Shown: piece by piece, positions 32,998-41,799 of the stretch
How positions within the stretch are numbered: position 1 is the stretch's first letter
Layout of the letters: each line of letters starts with the position of its first letter
NCBI GenBank assembly: GCA_963787485.1
Contig: CAWBDF010000004.1
Span: forward strand, 9,409-73,408
Direction of reading: 5' to 3'
DNA: 64,000 bases
Source of the DNA: Bog-473 sp963787485
Lineage (GTDB): Bacteria > Actinomycetota > Acidimicrobiia > Acidimicrobiales > RAAP-2
The notes under the pieces: generated by a model
The model's database searches: none
What the model was told of the DNA's origin: nothing
Seen by the model: the letters and a program-made list of their open reading frames with translations, nothing else
Position numbers and translations under genes: made by a program

Positions 32998-34044
32998 TCA
33001 GTCCGTGTCGCCGTCGGGAGCATCCGCCATTGCGGCGAGCGCTCGCTCGACTCCCTCGTCGTCGACGTCGCGGTGGGTGACCAGGCGGACGGCGTCGGGC
33101 GCGACGGCGTGAGCGAGGACACCGCGGTCCGCCAGGTGAGCCAGCAACGCGCCGGGTGCCCGATGGCGGAACACCACGATGTTGGTGCGGATCGTGGCCG
33201 GGTCGACACTGCTCCCTGCCCAGCGCAGCGCCACCCCTTCGGCCAGCCGGGCGGCGCGGGCGTGATCCTCGTGGAGTCGATCGACCATGTCCCGCAGGGC
33301 GACCAGGCCGGGTCCGGCCAGCACTCCCGCCTGGCGCATCCCGCCTCCGAGCCGCTTGCGAGCGTGTCGGGCCTCCTCCATCACATCGAGCTCGCCTGCC
33401 AGGACCGAGCCCACTGGCGCGCACAACCCCTTGGACAGGCAGCACGCCACCGTGGTGGCGACTGAGGCCAGGTCGGCGGCCGGCACGCCGGTGGCCACTT
33501 CGGCGTTGAACAGCCGCGCGCCGTCGAGGTGGACGGGTACGCCAGCCGCCGCCATGCCCAACGCACCGAGGGCCCGTTGGGACCACACCGCTCCAGAGGC
33601 GGCCATGTGGGTGTTCTCGATGCTCACCAGCGAGACGGCGGGGCGGTGGTACTCGGCGCCCTCCAGGGCCTGACGCACATCGTCGGCGTCCAGGGTCCCG
33701 TCAGCGTCGTCGAGCTCGACGAATTGCACCCCGCTGTTGAGCGCTGCGGCGCCGCGCTCGTAGGCCACGACGTGCTGACGACGTCCCACCACCACGGCCG
33801 TCCCCGGACGGGACAACACCCGGAGGGCGATCTGGTTCGCCATGGTGCCCGAGGGAACGAACAACCCAGCCGCCTTGCCTACCCGTTGCGCGAATGCCTC
33901 CTCGAGTGCGCGGACGGTCGGATCCTCGCGGTAGTCGTCGTCGCCGACGACTGCCTCGGCCATCGCACGGCGCATGGCCGGCGTGGGCTGGGTGACCGTG
34001 TCACTCCGCAGGTCGACCACCCCGGCCCCTTGCCCCCACGACAC
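32998..34044 (-). CDS. ltaE: low-specificity L-threonine aldolase (PLP enzyme)
   Basis: A fold-type I PLP enzyme of 348 residues. It shows LRSDTVTQPTPAMRRAMA at the N-terminus, DDDYREDPTVRALE, FVPSGTMANQIAL, the PLP-ring Asp in VHLDGARLFNA, and the Schiff-base Lys in CLSKGLCAPVGS. It cleaves L-threonine or allo-threonine to glycine and acetaldehyde. The ATG start gives eight residues before the conserved VVDLRSDT. A 37-nt gap separates it from the thioesterase gene, which is divergent. Confidence 0.93.
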   Translation of the reverse strand: MSWGQGAGVVDLRSDTVTQPTPAMRRAMAEAVVGDDDYREDPTVRALEEAFAQRVGKAAGLFVPSGTMANQIALRVLSRPGTAVVVGRRQHVVAYERGAAALNSGVQFVELDDADGTLDADDVRQALEGAEYHRPAVSLVSIENTHMAASGAVWSQRALGALGMAAAGVPVHLDGARLFNAEVATGVPAADLASVATTVACCLSKGLCAPVGSVLAGELDVMEEARHARKRLGGGMRQAGVLAGPGLVALRDMVDRLHEDHARAARLAEGVALRWAGSSVDPATIRTNIVVFRHRAPGALLAHLADRGVLAHAVAPDAVRLVTHRDVDDEGVERALAAMADAPDGDTD

Positions 34045-34081
34045 CGGGCTCAGGCTACCGGGGTCCCGTTAACATCCCGCC

Positions 34082-34567
34082 GTGACGACGCCGCCGACCC
34101 CTGCCACCGACGACCTGGCTGCCGGAGGGCGCACCGTGCACGATCTGCTCAGCGTCGAGACCGTCCACGCGGGGCCGGACCGGGTCGTCATGCGGCTGCC
34201 CGTCGACTGGAGAGTGCACCAGCCCTACGGGATCCTGCACGGTGGCGTCTCCGCCCTGTTGGCCGAGTCGGCGGCGAGCTACGGGGCATTGCTGGCCGCG
34301 GGGCCCGGGCGCAGTGTGGCCGGGATCGAGCTCAACGCCAGCCACCTGCGGGCCGTGCGGGACGGGCACCTCACTGCCGAAGCGACCCCCGTGCGAGTGG
34401 GACGGACCGTGCAGGTGTGGCAGATCGCACTGACCGACGACGACGGTCGGGCCGTGTGTGTCGCCAGGTGCACGGTGGCGGTGCTCGATGCGCCCCCCGG
34501 GAGGCCAGCCGAAGCGATGCCGGCAGCCGGCGACCCGTTCCCTGGCAAACCGTTCGCGGATAAGTAG
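34082..34567 (+). CDS. PaaI-type hotdog-fold acyl-CoA thioesterase
   Basis: A 161-residue hotdog protein with VHQPYGILHGGVSALLAESAAS, in which HGG and the following Glu form the active site, then GIELNASHLRAV and a final beta-strand VARCTVAVL. It hydrolyses acyl-CoA esters. The GTG start is only 37 nt from the divergent aldolase start. The LLM-thiolase-KAS III operon follows 34 nt downstream, so it may remove CoA from the products of that pathway. Confidence 0.87.
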   Translation: MTTPPTPATDDLAAGGRTVHDLLSVETVHAGPDRVVMRLPVDWRVHQPYGILHGGVSALLAESAASYGALLAAGPGRSVAGIELNASHLRAVRDGHLTAEATPVRVGRTVQVWQIALTDDDGRAVCVARCTVAVLDAPPGRPAEAMPAAGDPFPGKPFADK

Positions 34568-34601
34568 GCAAACGGTCTCGCCAGCGGCGTAATATATCGG
34601 T

Positions 34602-35603
34602 GTGACCCCGGTAGGAAGCGGATCGCACCACCCCTCGCTCGGGATGGTTCTCCCCGCTACCACGCTGGGAGAACGTCCGGTCGAGAGCGGTACTACTTTA
34701 GGTAATACCGAGAGCGGGACAGCCAAGGAACTCGCCGACCTGTGTCGCCTGGCCGAGGCAACCGGTGCCGACTCCCTCTGGGCCGTCGATCACCTCTTCT
34801 GGCCCCACCCCATCAGCGAACCGCTGACGACCCTCGCCGTGGCGGCCACCGCGACCAGCCGGGCCACGCTCGGCACTTGTGTGCTCCAGCTGCCGCTGCG
34901 CCAACCTGCCGCGGTGGCCAAGCAGGCCACGGCCCTGCAGAGACTGTGCGGTGGCCGGTTCGTCCTGGGTCTCGGTGTGGGCAGCCATCCCGACGAATAC
35001 CACCGGGCTGGTGCCGACTTCAAACGGCGGGGCCGCAGCATGGACGTCGCCGTGGCCAGCCTGCGGGAGGCCTGGTCGGAGCCGGACGCCCCGGCAGAAC
35101 CCCCCGCCGCGACGGACTCGTGCGCGTACGTCCAAGAACCCCGGTCGAGCCGGGTGCCTCTCTGGTTCGGCGGGAACAGCTCCGCCGCCATTCGGCGCGC
35201 CGCTCGGGTCGGCGACGGATGGGTGCCCCTCTTCCTGACGCCCGACGAGTACGGCGCTTCGCTGGCCGTCCTGAGGGAGGAGACGGCCCGGAGCGGGCGC
35301 GACCCCGACGTGGTCGAGGCCGCCGTGGTGGTCGTCGCCTGTGTCGGCGACGACCGAGAGGCCCCCGAGCGCGGCGCGGCATGGCTGTCGGAGCTCTATC
35401 GCCTTCCTGCCAAGGCGTTCCGACGACATCTCGTCGCCGGGGCACCCGCGAGCTGCGCCGAGCGGTTGCGCGCCTACGGGGAGGCCGGGGCTCGCCACAT
35501 CGTGGTCATGGTGGCGGGTGGGCCCGCCGTGGACCACTTCGCGCTGCTTCATCAGGCCTTCGCCTCCCGAGAGGAGCATGTGTTGACCGGAGCCCCGGCA
35601 TGA
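34602..35603 (+). CDS. LLM-class F420/flavin-dependent oxidoreductase
   Basis: A 333-residue luciferase-like TIM barrel with SLWAVDHLFWPHPISEPLTTLAVAA, LGTCVLQLPLRQPAAVAKQ, GRFVLGLGVGSHPDEY and VPLWFGGNSSAAIRRAARVGDGW. F420 is the likely cofactor, by the VDHL motif and the host group. The GTG start has no strong ribosome site. The stop overlaps the thiolase ATG (ATGA), making it the first of four coupled genes. It may act on an acyl-CoA-derived ketone. Confidence 0.86.
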   Translation: MTPVGSGSHHPSLGMVLPATTLGERPVESGTTLGNTESGTAKELADLCRLAEATGADSLWAVDHLFWPHPISEPLTTLAVAATATSRATLGTCVLQLPLRQPAAVAKQATALQRLCGGRFVLGLGVGSHPDEYHRAGADFKRRGRSMDVAVASLREAWSEPDAPAEPPAATDSCAYVQEPRSSRVPLWFGGNSSAAIRRAARVGDGWVPLFLTPDEYGASLAVLREETARSGRDPDVVEAAVVVVACVGDDREAPERGAAWLSELYRLPAKAFRRHLVAGAPASCAERLRAYGEAGARHIVVMVAGGPAVDHFALLHQAFASREEHVLTGAPA

Positions 35604-36796
35604 GCACGACGAACGTGGCCATCTTGGGCGCCGGCATGACCGACATGAGCCGTCGGGATCTCACCCTCGACACCATGGCCTACGAGGTGGCGCTCGAGGC
35701 ACTCGGTGATGCCGGTGTGTCGCCCGACGAGCTGGGGCTCGTGGTCCTCGGCAACGCCATGGCCGGCCGTCTCAGCGACCAGGGTTGCATGCGCGGCCAG
35801 AGCTGGCTGCGAAAGGCCGGGTTCAGCGAGGCGGCGATCGTCAACGTCGACAACTCGTGTGCGGGCGGGAGCTCGGCCCTGCACCTGGCCACGATGGCCG
35901 CCACCGTCGGGGACCGGCCGGTGCTTGCCCTCGGCGTCGAGAAGATGTTGACCGGTAACCGCGGGGAAACCATCGCAGGGATCGAAGACGGCCTACCGGC
36001 GGAGTACCGGCACGACCTGCACGCACGGGGGCCCGATCCCCACAACCCGGCCGGCAGTATCCTCATGGGCCTCAACGACGCCTGGGGCCGACGGCTGATG
36101 TCCGAGACGGGCACGACGCTTCGCCAGGTCGCCTGCGCCGCCGCCAAGGCCTTCGACCATGCATCGAGGAATCCCTTGGCCCAGTTCCAGCGGAGGGTCA
36201 CCGTCGACGAGGTCTTGGCGTCCCCCCAGGTGGCGGGCGTCCTGAGGCGCTTGATGTGCAGCTCGTTCACTGACGGCGCGGCAGCCTTGGTTCTCGGTGG
36301 CCCGTCCGTACACGCACCCGGGTCCTCTCCGCGTCTCGTGGGATCGGTGGCCCGATCGGGCAACGGGGAGCTCGACTACCACGACCGATTGACGCAGGTG
36401 GCCCAGAGCGCTTGGGAGACGTTCGGGTTCGGACCCGACGACGTCGACATCGTCGAGCTGCACGACGCCACCTCCGCCGAGGAGCTCTACGCCCTCGAGT
36501 CCCTCGGATTCTTCGCCGCGGGCGAGGCCGGTCCGGCCACCGAGGCCGGCGCAACGAGGATCGACACCCCGGGCCTGGTCGTCAACCCGAGCGGAGGCCT
36601 GGTCGGCCGGGGACACCCGCTCGGTGCGACGGGTTTGGCCCAGGTGGTCGAGCTCGTCACACAGCTCCGCCGGCGTGCCGGGGATCGTCAGGTGGAAGGC
36701 GCCGGCATGGGAGTGGCGATCAACACGGGCGGCATCATCTACGGGGATGCGGGCATCGTCTGCATCCACGCCGTCCGCGCCGGATCTCCTGTATGA
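35600..36796 (+). CDS. thiolase-family (SCP2-like) acyl-CoA acyltransferase
   Basis: The 398-residue thiolase has the nucleophile Cys87 in NVDNSCAGGSSALHLA, the HDATSAEELYALESLG segment of SCP2-type thiolases, and the C-terminal GRGHPLGATG with its catalytic His. The second Cys of classical biosynthetic thiolases is replaced by the INTGG region, as usual for the SCPx branch. The stop overlaps the KAS III start (ATGA). The pair could do chain condensation or cleavage of branched or steroid side chains. Confidence 0.9.
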   Translation: MSTTNVAILGAGMTDMSRRDLTLDTMAYEVALEALGDAGVSPDELGLVVLGNAMAGRLSDQGCMRGQSWLRKAGFSEAAIVNVDNSCAGGSSALHLATMAATVGDRPVLALGVEKMLTGNRGETIAGIEDGLPAEYRHDLHARGPDPHNPAGSILMGLNDAWGRRLMSETGTTLRQVACAAAKAFDHASRNPLAQFQRRVTVDEVLASPQVAGVLRRLMCSSFTDGAAALVLGGPSVHAPGSSPRLVGSVARSGNGELDYHDRLTQVAQSAWETFGFGPDDVDIVELHDATSAEELYALESLGFFAAGEAGPATEAGATRIDTPGLVVNPSGGLVGRGHPLGATGLAQVVELVTQLRRRAGDRQVEGAGMGVAINTGGIIYGDAGIVCIHAVRAGSPV

Positions 36797-37719
36797 CGGG
36801 GATCCGGATCAGCGGTTGGGGAATGGCCGTGCCGGACAAGGTGGTGACCAACGACGACCTCGCCGTCACGTTGGACACCACCGACGAGTGGATCGTCGAG
36901 CGCACCGGCATCCGCGAACGCCACATCGGTGGGACCACGTCGGGCCTGGCGATTGAGGCGGCGCTCCACGCACTCGAATGCTCCGGGAGGAGTGCCGGGG
37001 AGATCGACCACCTGGTCCTCGCCACCACGACACCTGACGACGTCGTACCAGGAACCGCACCGATGGTGCAGCACGCGATCGGCATGCGAGGGGGCGCCTT
37101 CGACCTCAACGCCGCCTGTTCCGGCTTCGTCTACGGTCTCATCACCGCGGCGGGGCTGATCGCCATGGGGTCGGGGCCCGTTCTCCTGATCGGGTCGGAG
37201 ACACTTTCGCGGATCACCGACATGGACGACCGCAAGATCGCCGTGATCGTGGCCGACGGCGCCGGAGCCGTGGTGCTCGAGCCGGTCGAGGGTCCCGGCA
37301 GTCTGCTCAGTTGGAACATGAACTCCGACGGGTCGCTCAAGCACCTCCTTTATTGTCCGCACGGCGGCACCCTGTTCATGGACGGCAAGGAGGTCTTTCG
37401 CCGCGCCGTCCGGGTGGTGGTGGAGTCCGCGCAACGGGCCATCGCCGACGCGGGTCTCCGCCCCGCCGACGTCTCGCTCCTGGTGCCGCATCAGGCCAAC
37501 CTGCGCATCATCGTCGCCGCCTGCCAGCGCCTCGGCATACCCTTGGACCGCACCGCGGTCGTCATCGACCGCTACGGGAACACTTCGTCCGCGTCCGTGC
37601 CCATCGCGTTGTGCGACGCCATTGAAACCGACCGGGTCCACCGCGGCGACCACCTGCTCCTGAGCGGCTTCGGCGGCGGAATGACCTGGGCGAGCGCGGT
37701 CCTGCGGTGGGACGCGTGA
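36793..37719 (+). CDS. 3-oxoacyl-ACP synthase III-like (FabH family)
   Basis: The 308-residue KAS III has all three catalytic residues: Cys109 (LNAACSGF), His233 (VPHQANLR) and Asn263 (YGNTSSASVP). It opens with the FabH pattern TNDDLAVTLDTTDEWIVERT. One deviation is DRKIAVIVADGAGAVVL where FabH has a T.VLFGDGAGA stretch. Being paired with an SCP2-like thiolase rather than with FAS II genes suggests a special-purpose condensing enzyme. Start and stop overlap both neighbours (ATGA and GTGA). Confidence 0.91.
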   Translation: MTGIRISGWGMAVPDKVVTNDDLAVTLDTTDEWIVERTGIRERHIGGTTSGLAIEAALHALECSGRSAGEIDHLVLATTTPDDVVPGTAPMVQHAIGMRGGAFDLNAACSGFVYGLITAAGLIAMGSGPVLLIGSETLSRITDMDDRKIAVIVADGAGAVVLEPVEGPGSLLSWNMNSDGSLKHLLYCPHGGTLFMDGKEVFRRAVRVVVESAQRAIADAGLRPADVSLLVPHQANLRIIVAACQRLGIPLDRTAVVIDRYGNTSSASVPIALCDAIETDRVHRGDHLLLSGFGGGMTWASAVLRWDA

Positions 37720-38585
37720 GCGAGGGGACGAACGACACTCCACTCCCCTTGGTCATCCTGGCGGCGGGGCGGGCCAGGCGATACGGCGGGTGCAAGCCGT
37801 TGGCCCCGGTCGGTCCCAACGGAGAGGCAGTGATCGACCTGGTGGCTTCCGACGCCCTCGCGGCTGGGTTCGACACCATCGTGCTCGTCCTGGGCCCGGC
37901 GACGGGACCGGCCATCCGTTACCACGTCGAGCACACCTGGCCCGGGGTCGTCGACGTCAGGTTCGCTCTACAAGCCGCTCCACTCGGCACCGTCCACGCC
38001 GTCCTCTCTGCTTCCGACCACGTCGTCGGCGCACCCTATGGGGTCGGGAACGCGGACGACGTCTACGGTCGCGCCGGGTGCCTCTTGCTGGCCCAGCACC
38101 TGCGGACACAGACGCAGGCGAACGCGCTGGTGGGCTACCGGCTGGCCGATGCCGTGATCGGGTTCTCTCCGGTGACCCGGGGGGTCTGCCGTGTGACCGA
38201 CGACGGCCGGCTCGCCGGGGTCGACGAGCGTCGCCAGGTCCGGGCGACCCCCGACGGGGGATTCGAAGCCGGCGACGGGCGCGAACCCTCGCTCCTCTCG
38301 CCCGAGGTACGGGTTTCCATGAACCTGTGGGGATTCACTCCGGCCTTTCATCGCGTTCTCAGAGCGGCCATGGACGCCGCGACCGACGCGTCCGAGGAGT
38401 CCGAGGTCTTGCTCCCCGACGTGGTCGCCCGATCACTCACCACCTCAAGGTTCGACGTCCTGCCTGCTCACGGCCGGTGCATCGGGGTCACGCACCCCGA
38501 TGACCTCCCTCTGGTCCAAGACGAGCTCAACTGGCAGGTCGCGGCCGGCGAGCGAGCGGCCCGTCTCTGGCCCTCGCTGGGCTGA
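37716..38585 (+). CDS. nucleotidyltransferase-fold (NTP transferase) protein
   Basis: The N-terminus LPLVILAAGRARRYGGCKPLAPVG is the NTP-binding signature of sugar-phosphate or molybdopterin nucleotidyltransferases (RfbA/GlmU/MobA fold), followed by a variant GNADDVYG metal site. The rest (VSMNLWGFTPAFH, GVTHPDD) resembles a small group of actinobacterial proteins that activate sugar or lipid phosphates. The exact product is unknown. GTG 37,716 overlaps the KAS III stop (GTGA); an upstream in-frame GTG at 37,707 is possible. The rmlA gene itself is not identified in this window; this protein is too divergent to claim that role. Confidence 0.72.
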   Translation: MSEGTNDTPLPLVILAAGRARRYGGCKPLAPVGPNGEAVIDLVASDALAAGFDTIVLVLGPATGPAIRYHVEHTWPGVVDVRFALQAAPLGTVHAVLSASDHVVGAPYGVGNADDVYGRAGCLLLAQHLRTQTQANALVGYRLADAVIGFSPVTRGVCRVTDDGRLAGVDERRQVRATPDGGFEAGDGREPSLLSPEVRVSMNLWGFTPAFHRVLRAAMDAATDASEESEVLLPDVVARSLTTSRFDVLPAHGRCIGVTHPDDLPLVQDELNWQVAAGERAARLWPSLG

Positions 38586-39233
38586 AGAGTTGCCGCGGCC
38601 GAAGAGTGCGGCCGAAGAGTGCGATGGCCCGAGAAGGCCCGCCAGAGACGATCGGTCAGGGTCGTCGCCTCCGGCTCTGTACCCCAGATCGCCTCCGGCT
38701 CTGTACCCCAGACGCGACGCAACCCCGAGTAACCGTTCGGCCGAAGCCTCCCGTGCTCCTCGGGGTCACGTCGGCGATGCCCCGCTGGCGCCGCGCCGGG
38801 GTCGTGTCGGACAACCCCCGCCCGAGCCGGCCCGACGACTCCAGGGAAGCCGCCGTGGCACACCACGGACCATCGCAGTTGCAGAGACTCGCGCCCACTC
38901 CGGTCACGCCCCCCTTGCGGGGTCCGCTCCCATCCCTCGATCCCGCCTTTCAGCGTTCTCTCGGCTTCCGTCCGGTTCACCTGGCGGCTCGCCTTCGGGC
39001 TTCCCTCGCTCACACCTTGCGATGTTCGCTTGAGGTTCGGTGGGTTCTCGTCTCCGAACTGAGGACAGGTTGCACTTCTCGCTACCGAAGGTCAATGGAT
39101 AATCGCGAAATCCAGACGTTCTCCCCACCTTTCTTCGTTCATCCCCAGTGACCCTGGCCCCAATCCCCAGATCTTCCCCAGTCGCGAGCTCGCCCTGGAG
39201 GGTGGTGCATGACACGACGTAGCCTGACGCGCC
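38586..39233. other. 648-nt intergenic stretch before tagI
   Basis: Besides the two tandem duplications at its left end, no gene, RNA or clear terminator is recognised. Peptides in all frames are low-complexity or Arg/Ser/Pro-rich. The right half is slightly less GC-rich (39,050-39,200) and should hold the tagI promoter. Confidence 0.45.
38597..38713. repeat. two short tandem duplications in intergenic DNA
   Basis: A 13-bp unit (GGCCGAAGAGTGC) is present twice at 38,597-38,622. A 24-bp unit starting CGCCTCCGGCTCTG is present twice at 38,666-38,713, differing only in the last base. Both are head-to-tail with no spacer, suggesting recent slippage. They lie just downstream of the nucleotidyltransferase stop. 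Confidence 0.8.
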
Positions 39234-39809
39234 GTGAGTGAGCCCGCACGCTGCGAATGGGCGACCGGCAACCCCGCCATGACCGCGTATCACGACACGG
39301 AGTGGGGAGTCCCCGTCCATGACGACCTGGTCCACTTCGAATTCCTCGTGCTCGAGGGCGCACAGGCCGGGCTGAGCTGGTCCACCGTCCTGAATCGGCG
39401 GGCCGGTTATCGCAAGGCCTTCGCCGGGTTCGACGCCGCCAGGGTGGCCCGCTTCAGCCCCGCACGGGTGGAGAAGCTGCTGGCGGACCCGGGCATCATC
39501 CGGAACCGAGCCAAGGTCGAGGCCACTGTGCGCAACGCGCGTGCGTTCCTGGCGGTGCAGGAGGAGCTCGGGTCCTTCGACGTCTACATCTGGAGCTTCG
39601 TCGGCGGACACCCCCTGGTGAACCGCTGGCGGCGCACCGAGCAACTCCCGGCCAGCTCACCCGAGTCCGAGGCACTCAGCAAGGACCTGAAGCGGCGCGG
39701 TTTCGGCTTCGTCGGCCCCACCGTGTGCTACGCCCACCTCCAAGCCGCCGGGCTGGTCAACGACCACCTGGTGAGCTGTTATCGGTACCGGGAGCTGACG
39801 TCCTCGTGA
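39234..39809 (+). CDS. tag: DNA-3-methyladenine glycosylase I
   Basis: TagI excises 3-methyladenine from alkylated DNA. The 191-residue protein opens CEWATGNPAMTAYHDTEWGVP, with the first Cys/His of the HCH2 zinc snap, has FEFLVLEGAQAGLSWSTVL around the base-binding pocket, and ends with the paired FVGPTVCYAHLQAAGLVNDH, which completes the zinc site. The GTG start fits family length. It stands alone between a long gap and the convergent protease gene. Confidence 0.95.
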   Translation: MSEPARCEWATGNPAMTAYHDTEWGVPVHDDLVHFEFLVLEGAQAGLSWSTVLNRRAGYRKAFAGFDAARVARFSPARVEKLLADPGIIRNRAKVEATVRNARAFLAVQEELGSFDVYIWSFVGGHPLVNRWRRTEQLPASSPESEALSKDLKRRGFGFVGPTVCYAHLQAAGLVNDHLVSCYRYRELTSS

Positions 39810-39837
39810 CCGGCCGCGCGACCGCGAGACCCGACGC

Positions 39838-40851
39838 TCAGCCGAGGACCATCTGGGCCCCGCGGTAGTCCAACACGACCCACCCGAAGCGTTTGAGCAC
39901 GTCCGAACCCAGGAGACCCTGGGTCCCCGTCCCGAGCGTGCCGAATGCGGTGGCGCCCACCAGCTGGGGAGACAGCGTCAGGCCCGGCAGCGACCACGGA
40001 CCGCTGTGGACCAAGGGAACGGTGACGGTCGAACACACGGTGGACTGACGCTGAGCCAAGTCGGTCCTCTCGAGCGTCGCGGCCCGGGACACGACTCTCG
40101 ACACGACGGTCTGGGACGTCCCCGTGTCCACCACGAAGGACCGTCGGGGACCAGTCCCGAACCGCACCGACACACCCAGGAACACATCGCCTTGACCGAC
40201 GTCCACCGAGAGGGGCACCGTGGTGCCTCCACCTGCGGTCAACGGGGCGAGGGACGATCCGGCCGCGCGGGTGGCCGGCGCCGAACCCCCCGGCAGCGAG
40301 CCCTCCGAACCCGGAAGCACGAGCACGCCGGCCGTGAAGTCGACGCGGACCGCTCCGAAGCGCGAGAGGACGTCGGAGCCCAACAGGCCGAGGGGCTCGC
40401 CACGTCCACCCATCTGGGGAAAGGTCGCGGCGGTGAGTTGCTGCGGCGCCAGGGCCACCCCCTCGAGCGACCACGTGCCGACCGAGACCGGCCGTGCGAC
40501 GCCCGTGCACCCCAACCCGGCGAACTCCACGGAAGGCCCGGACTGACGGAGGTGCAATCGCCTGGCCAGACCGGCGTCAATGGTCGACTGCCCTGCGCCG
40601 GTGTCGAGGATGAAGGGGAAGGGTCCCCGCCCCCCGATGCAGACGTTGACCGACTCGGCCACCTGGCCGTGCACCGTGCTGACCGTCAGGGGGACCCGCT
40701 GCCCTCCGGCCGGCCACGCCGCGGCGCCGCCGCACCCGGCGGAGGCCGGTGGCAGGGTGAAAGCGACCGACGGCTCGACGTGCACCCGAGAGTGGAGCAG
40801 CCCGCTCCCACCGCTCGGGGACGGGACGCCGAGCAGCAAGACGGCAGCCAC
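39838..40851 (-). CDS. tandem retropepsin-like aspartic protease, exported/anchored
   Basis: Two retroviral-type aspartyl protease domains occur in a row. Each has a catalytic DTG: FILDTGAGQSTID (nt ~40,600) and FVVDTGTSQTVVS (~40,127). Each ends with a GLLGSDVLxRFG flap-like strand (around 40,380 and 39,900). A hydrophobic stretch, APLVAAVLLLGVPS, precedes them, so the protein is exported or membrane-tethered. The start is uncertain: GTG 40,851 lies in the middle of that hydrophobic segment, and the open frame extends 5' into the glycosyltransferase gene without an ATG, GTG or TTG at the expected place. A CTG or an internal start is possible. It is the last gene of the polysaccharide operon. 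Confidence 0.75.
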   Translation of the reverse strand: MAAVLLLGVPSPSGGSGLLHSRVHVEPSVAFTLPPASAGCGGAAAWPAGGQRVPLTVSTVHGQVAESVNVCIGGRGPFPFILDTGAGQSTIDAGLARRLHLRQSGPSVEFAGLGCTGVARPVSVGTWSLEGVALAPQQLTAATFPQMGGRGEPLGLLGSDVLSRFGAVRVDFTAGVLVLPGSEGSLPGGSAPATRAAGSSLAPLTAGGGTTVPLSVDVGQGDVFLGVSVRFGTGPRRSFVVDTGTSQTVVSRVVSRAATLERTDLAQRQSTVCSTVTVPLVHSGPWSLPGLTLSPQLVGATAFGTLGTGTQGLLGSDVLKRFGWVVLDYRGAQMVLG

Positions 40852-40913
40852 CAGCGGCGCGACGATCGCCGCCGTGCCGCGGCCGACGCGGGCCGCGGAA
40901 TTGACGCACGGCG

Positions 40914-41786
40914 TCAGCGGACGAGGGCGAGCCGAGCGGTCGCCATGGCCATACGCAACCCGAGAACGACCACCGCCAGCGGCAGGATGGCACGACGCCA
41001 CCCCCGGGTCGTGCGCACCGTGAAGCGCAGGGCCGAGCGGTGGTGCGCCACCATCATCCGGTAGGGGTGACGGGCGGTGCTCACACCCTGAACGTGAGTG
41101 GCGGCGGCCGTCCCGGCGAAACCCACTCCCCAACCGCCCTGGTGAGCCCGCCAGCACAGGTCCATGTCCTCGGCGTACATGAAGTACGCCTCGTCGAATC
41201 CCCCCAGCTCCTCGAGCGCCGTCCGCCGGGCCAAGAAGCACGACCCTGAGATCCAGCCTGCGTCGGTGACCACCTCGCCTTCGGGTGTCCCTGGGTTGTA
41301 GCGGCGCGTGAACGGGTTGTCGGGCGCGAACACGGCGAGGAGCGCATGCCCGGCGGCGTCGACATAGGAGGGGAAGCGGCGAACCGAGGGGTAGACCGAC
41401 CCAGACTCGGTGAACAGCCGCGGCCCGACGACGGCCCATGCCGGGTGCGATTTGAGCGCGCGGTGCAGGGCGGGCAGCGCGCCGGGGTGCAGCACCACGT
41501 CAGGGTTCGACACGAGGACGCAGTCGGGTGGAGGCGACTCCCCCGCCAGTGCGGCCAGTCCGCGGTTGACCCCGGCACCGAACCCGACGTTTCGGCCGGG
41601 ACGGACGATGCGCACGGGGGACGCAGGCAGCTCCTCCAGGAGTCCCGAGAGTGCCGCTGCCGCGCTCTGCGCCGCGCCGTTCTCGACGACGACGACCGGC
41701 GCGGCGCCGTTGGCGAGCGCGGAGCGGACGCAGCCCTCGAGCAGCCGCCCGGAGTCGTGGTCGACCACGACGGCGCCTATCACCAT
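40914..41786 (-). CDS. family-2 glycosyltransferase (rhamnosyltransferase-like)
   Basis: A GT-A glycosyltransferase of 290 residues: IGAVVVDHDSGRLL, VVVVENGA, NVGFGAGVNRGL, the metal-binding VSNPDV (DxD-like Asn-Pro-Asp), ISGSCFLARRTALEELGGFDEAYFMYAEDMDLC, and a basic C-terminal amphipathic tail. This pattern is typical of WbbL-like rhamnosyltransferases, which fits the dTDP-rhamnose genes upstream. ATG 41,786 overlaps nothing; 13 nt separate it from the previous stop. It probably acts at the inner membrane face on a lipid-linked glycan. Confidence 0.87.
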   Translation of the reverse strand: MVIGAVVVDHDSGRLLEGCVRSALANGAAPVVVVENGAAQSAAAALSGLLEELPASPVRIVRPGRNVGFGAGVNRGLAALAGESPPPDCVLVSNPDVVLHPGALPALHRALKSHPAWAVVGPRLFTESGSVYPSVRRFPSYVDAAGHALLAVFAPDNPFTRRYNPGTPEGEVVTDAGWISGSCFLARRTALEELGGFDEAYFMYAEDMDLCWRAHQGGWGVGFAGTAAATHVQGVSTARHPYRMMVAHHRSALRFTVRTTRGWRRAILPLAVVVLGLRMAMATARLALVR

Positions 41787-41799
41787 GGGCACCAGGGCG

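Noticed and set aside
37716..38585. Calling the nucleotidyltransferase RfbA (glucose-1-phosphate thymidylyltransferase)
   Set aside because: The N-terminal loop and metal motif diverge from RfbA, and it is far from rfbB/rfbD and on the opposite strand; only the fold is supported.
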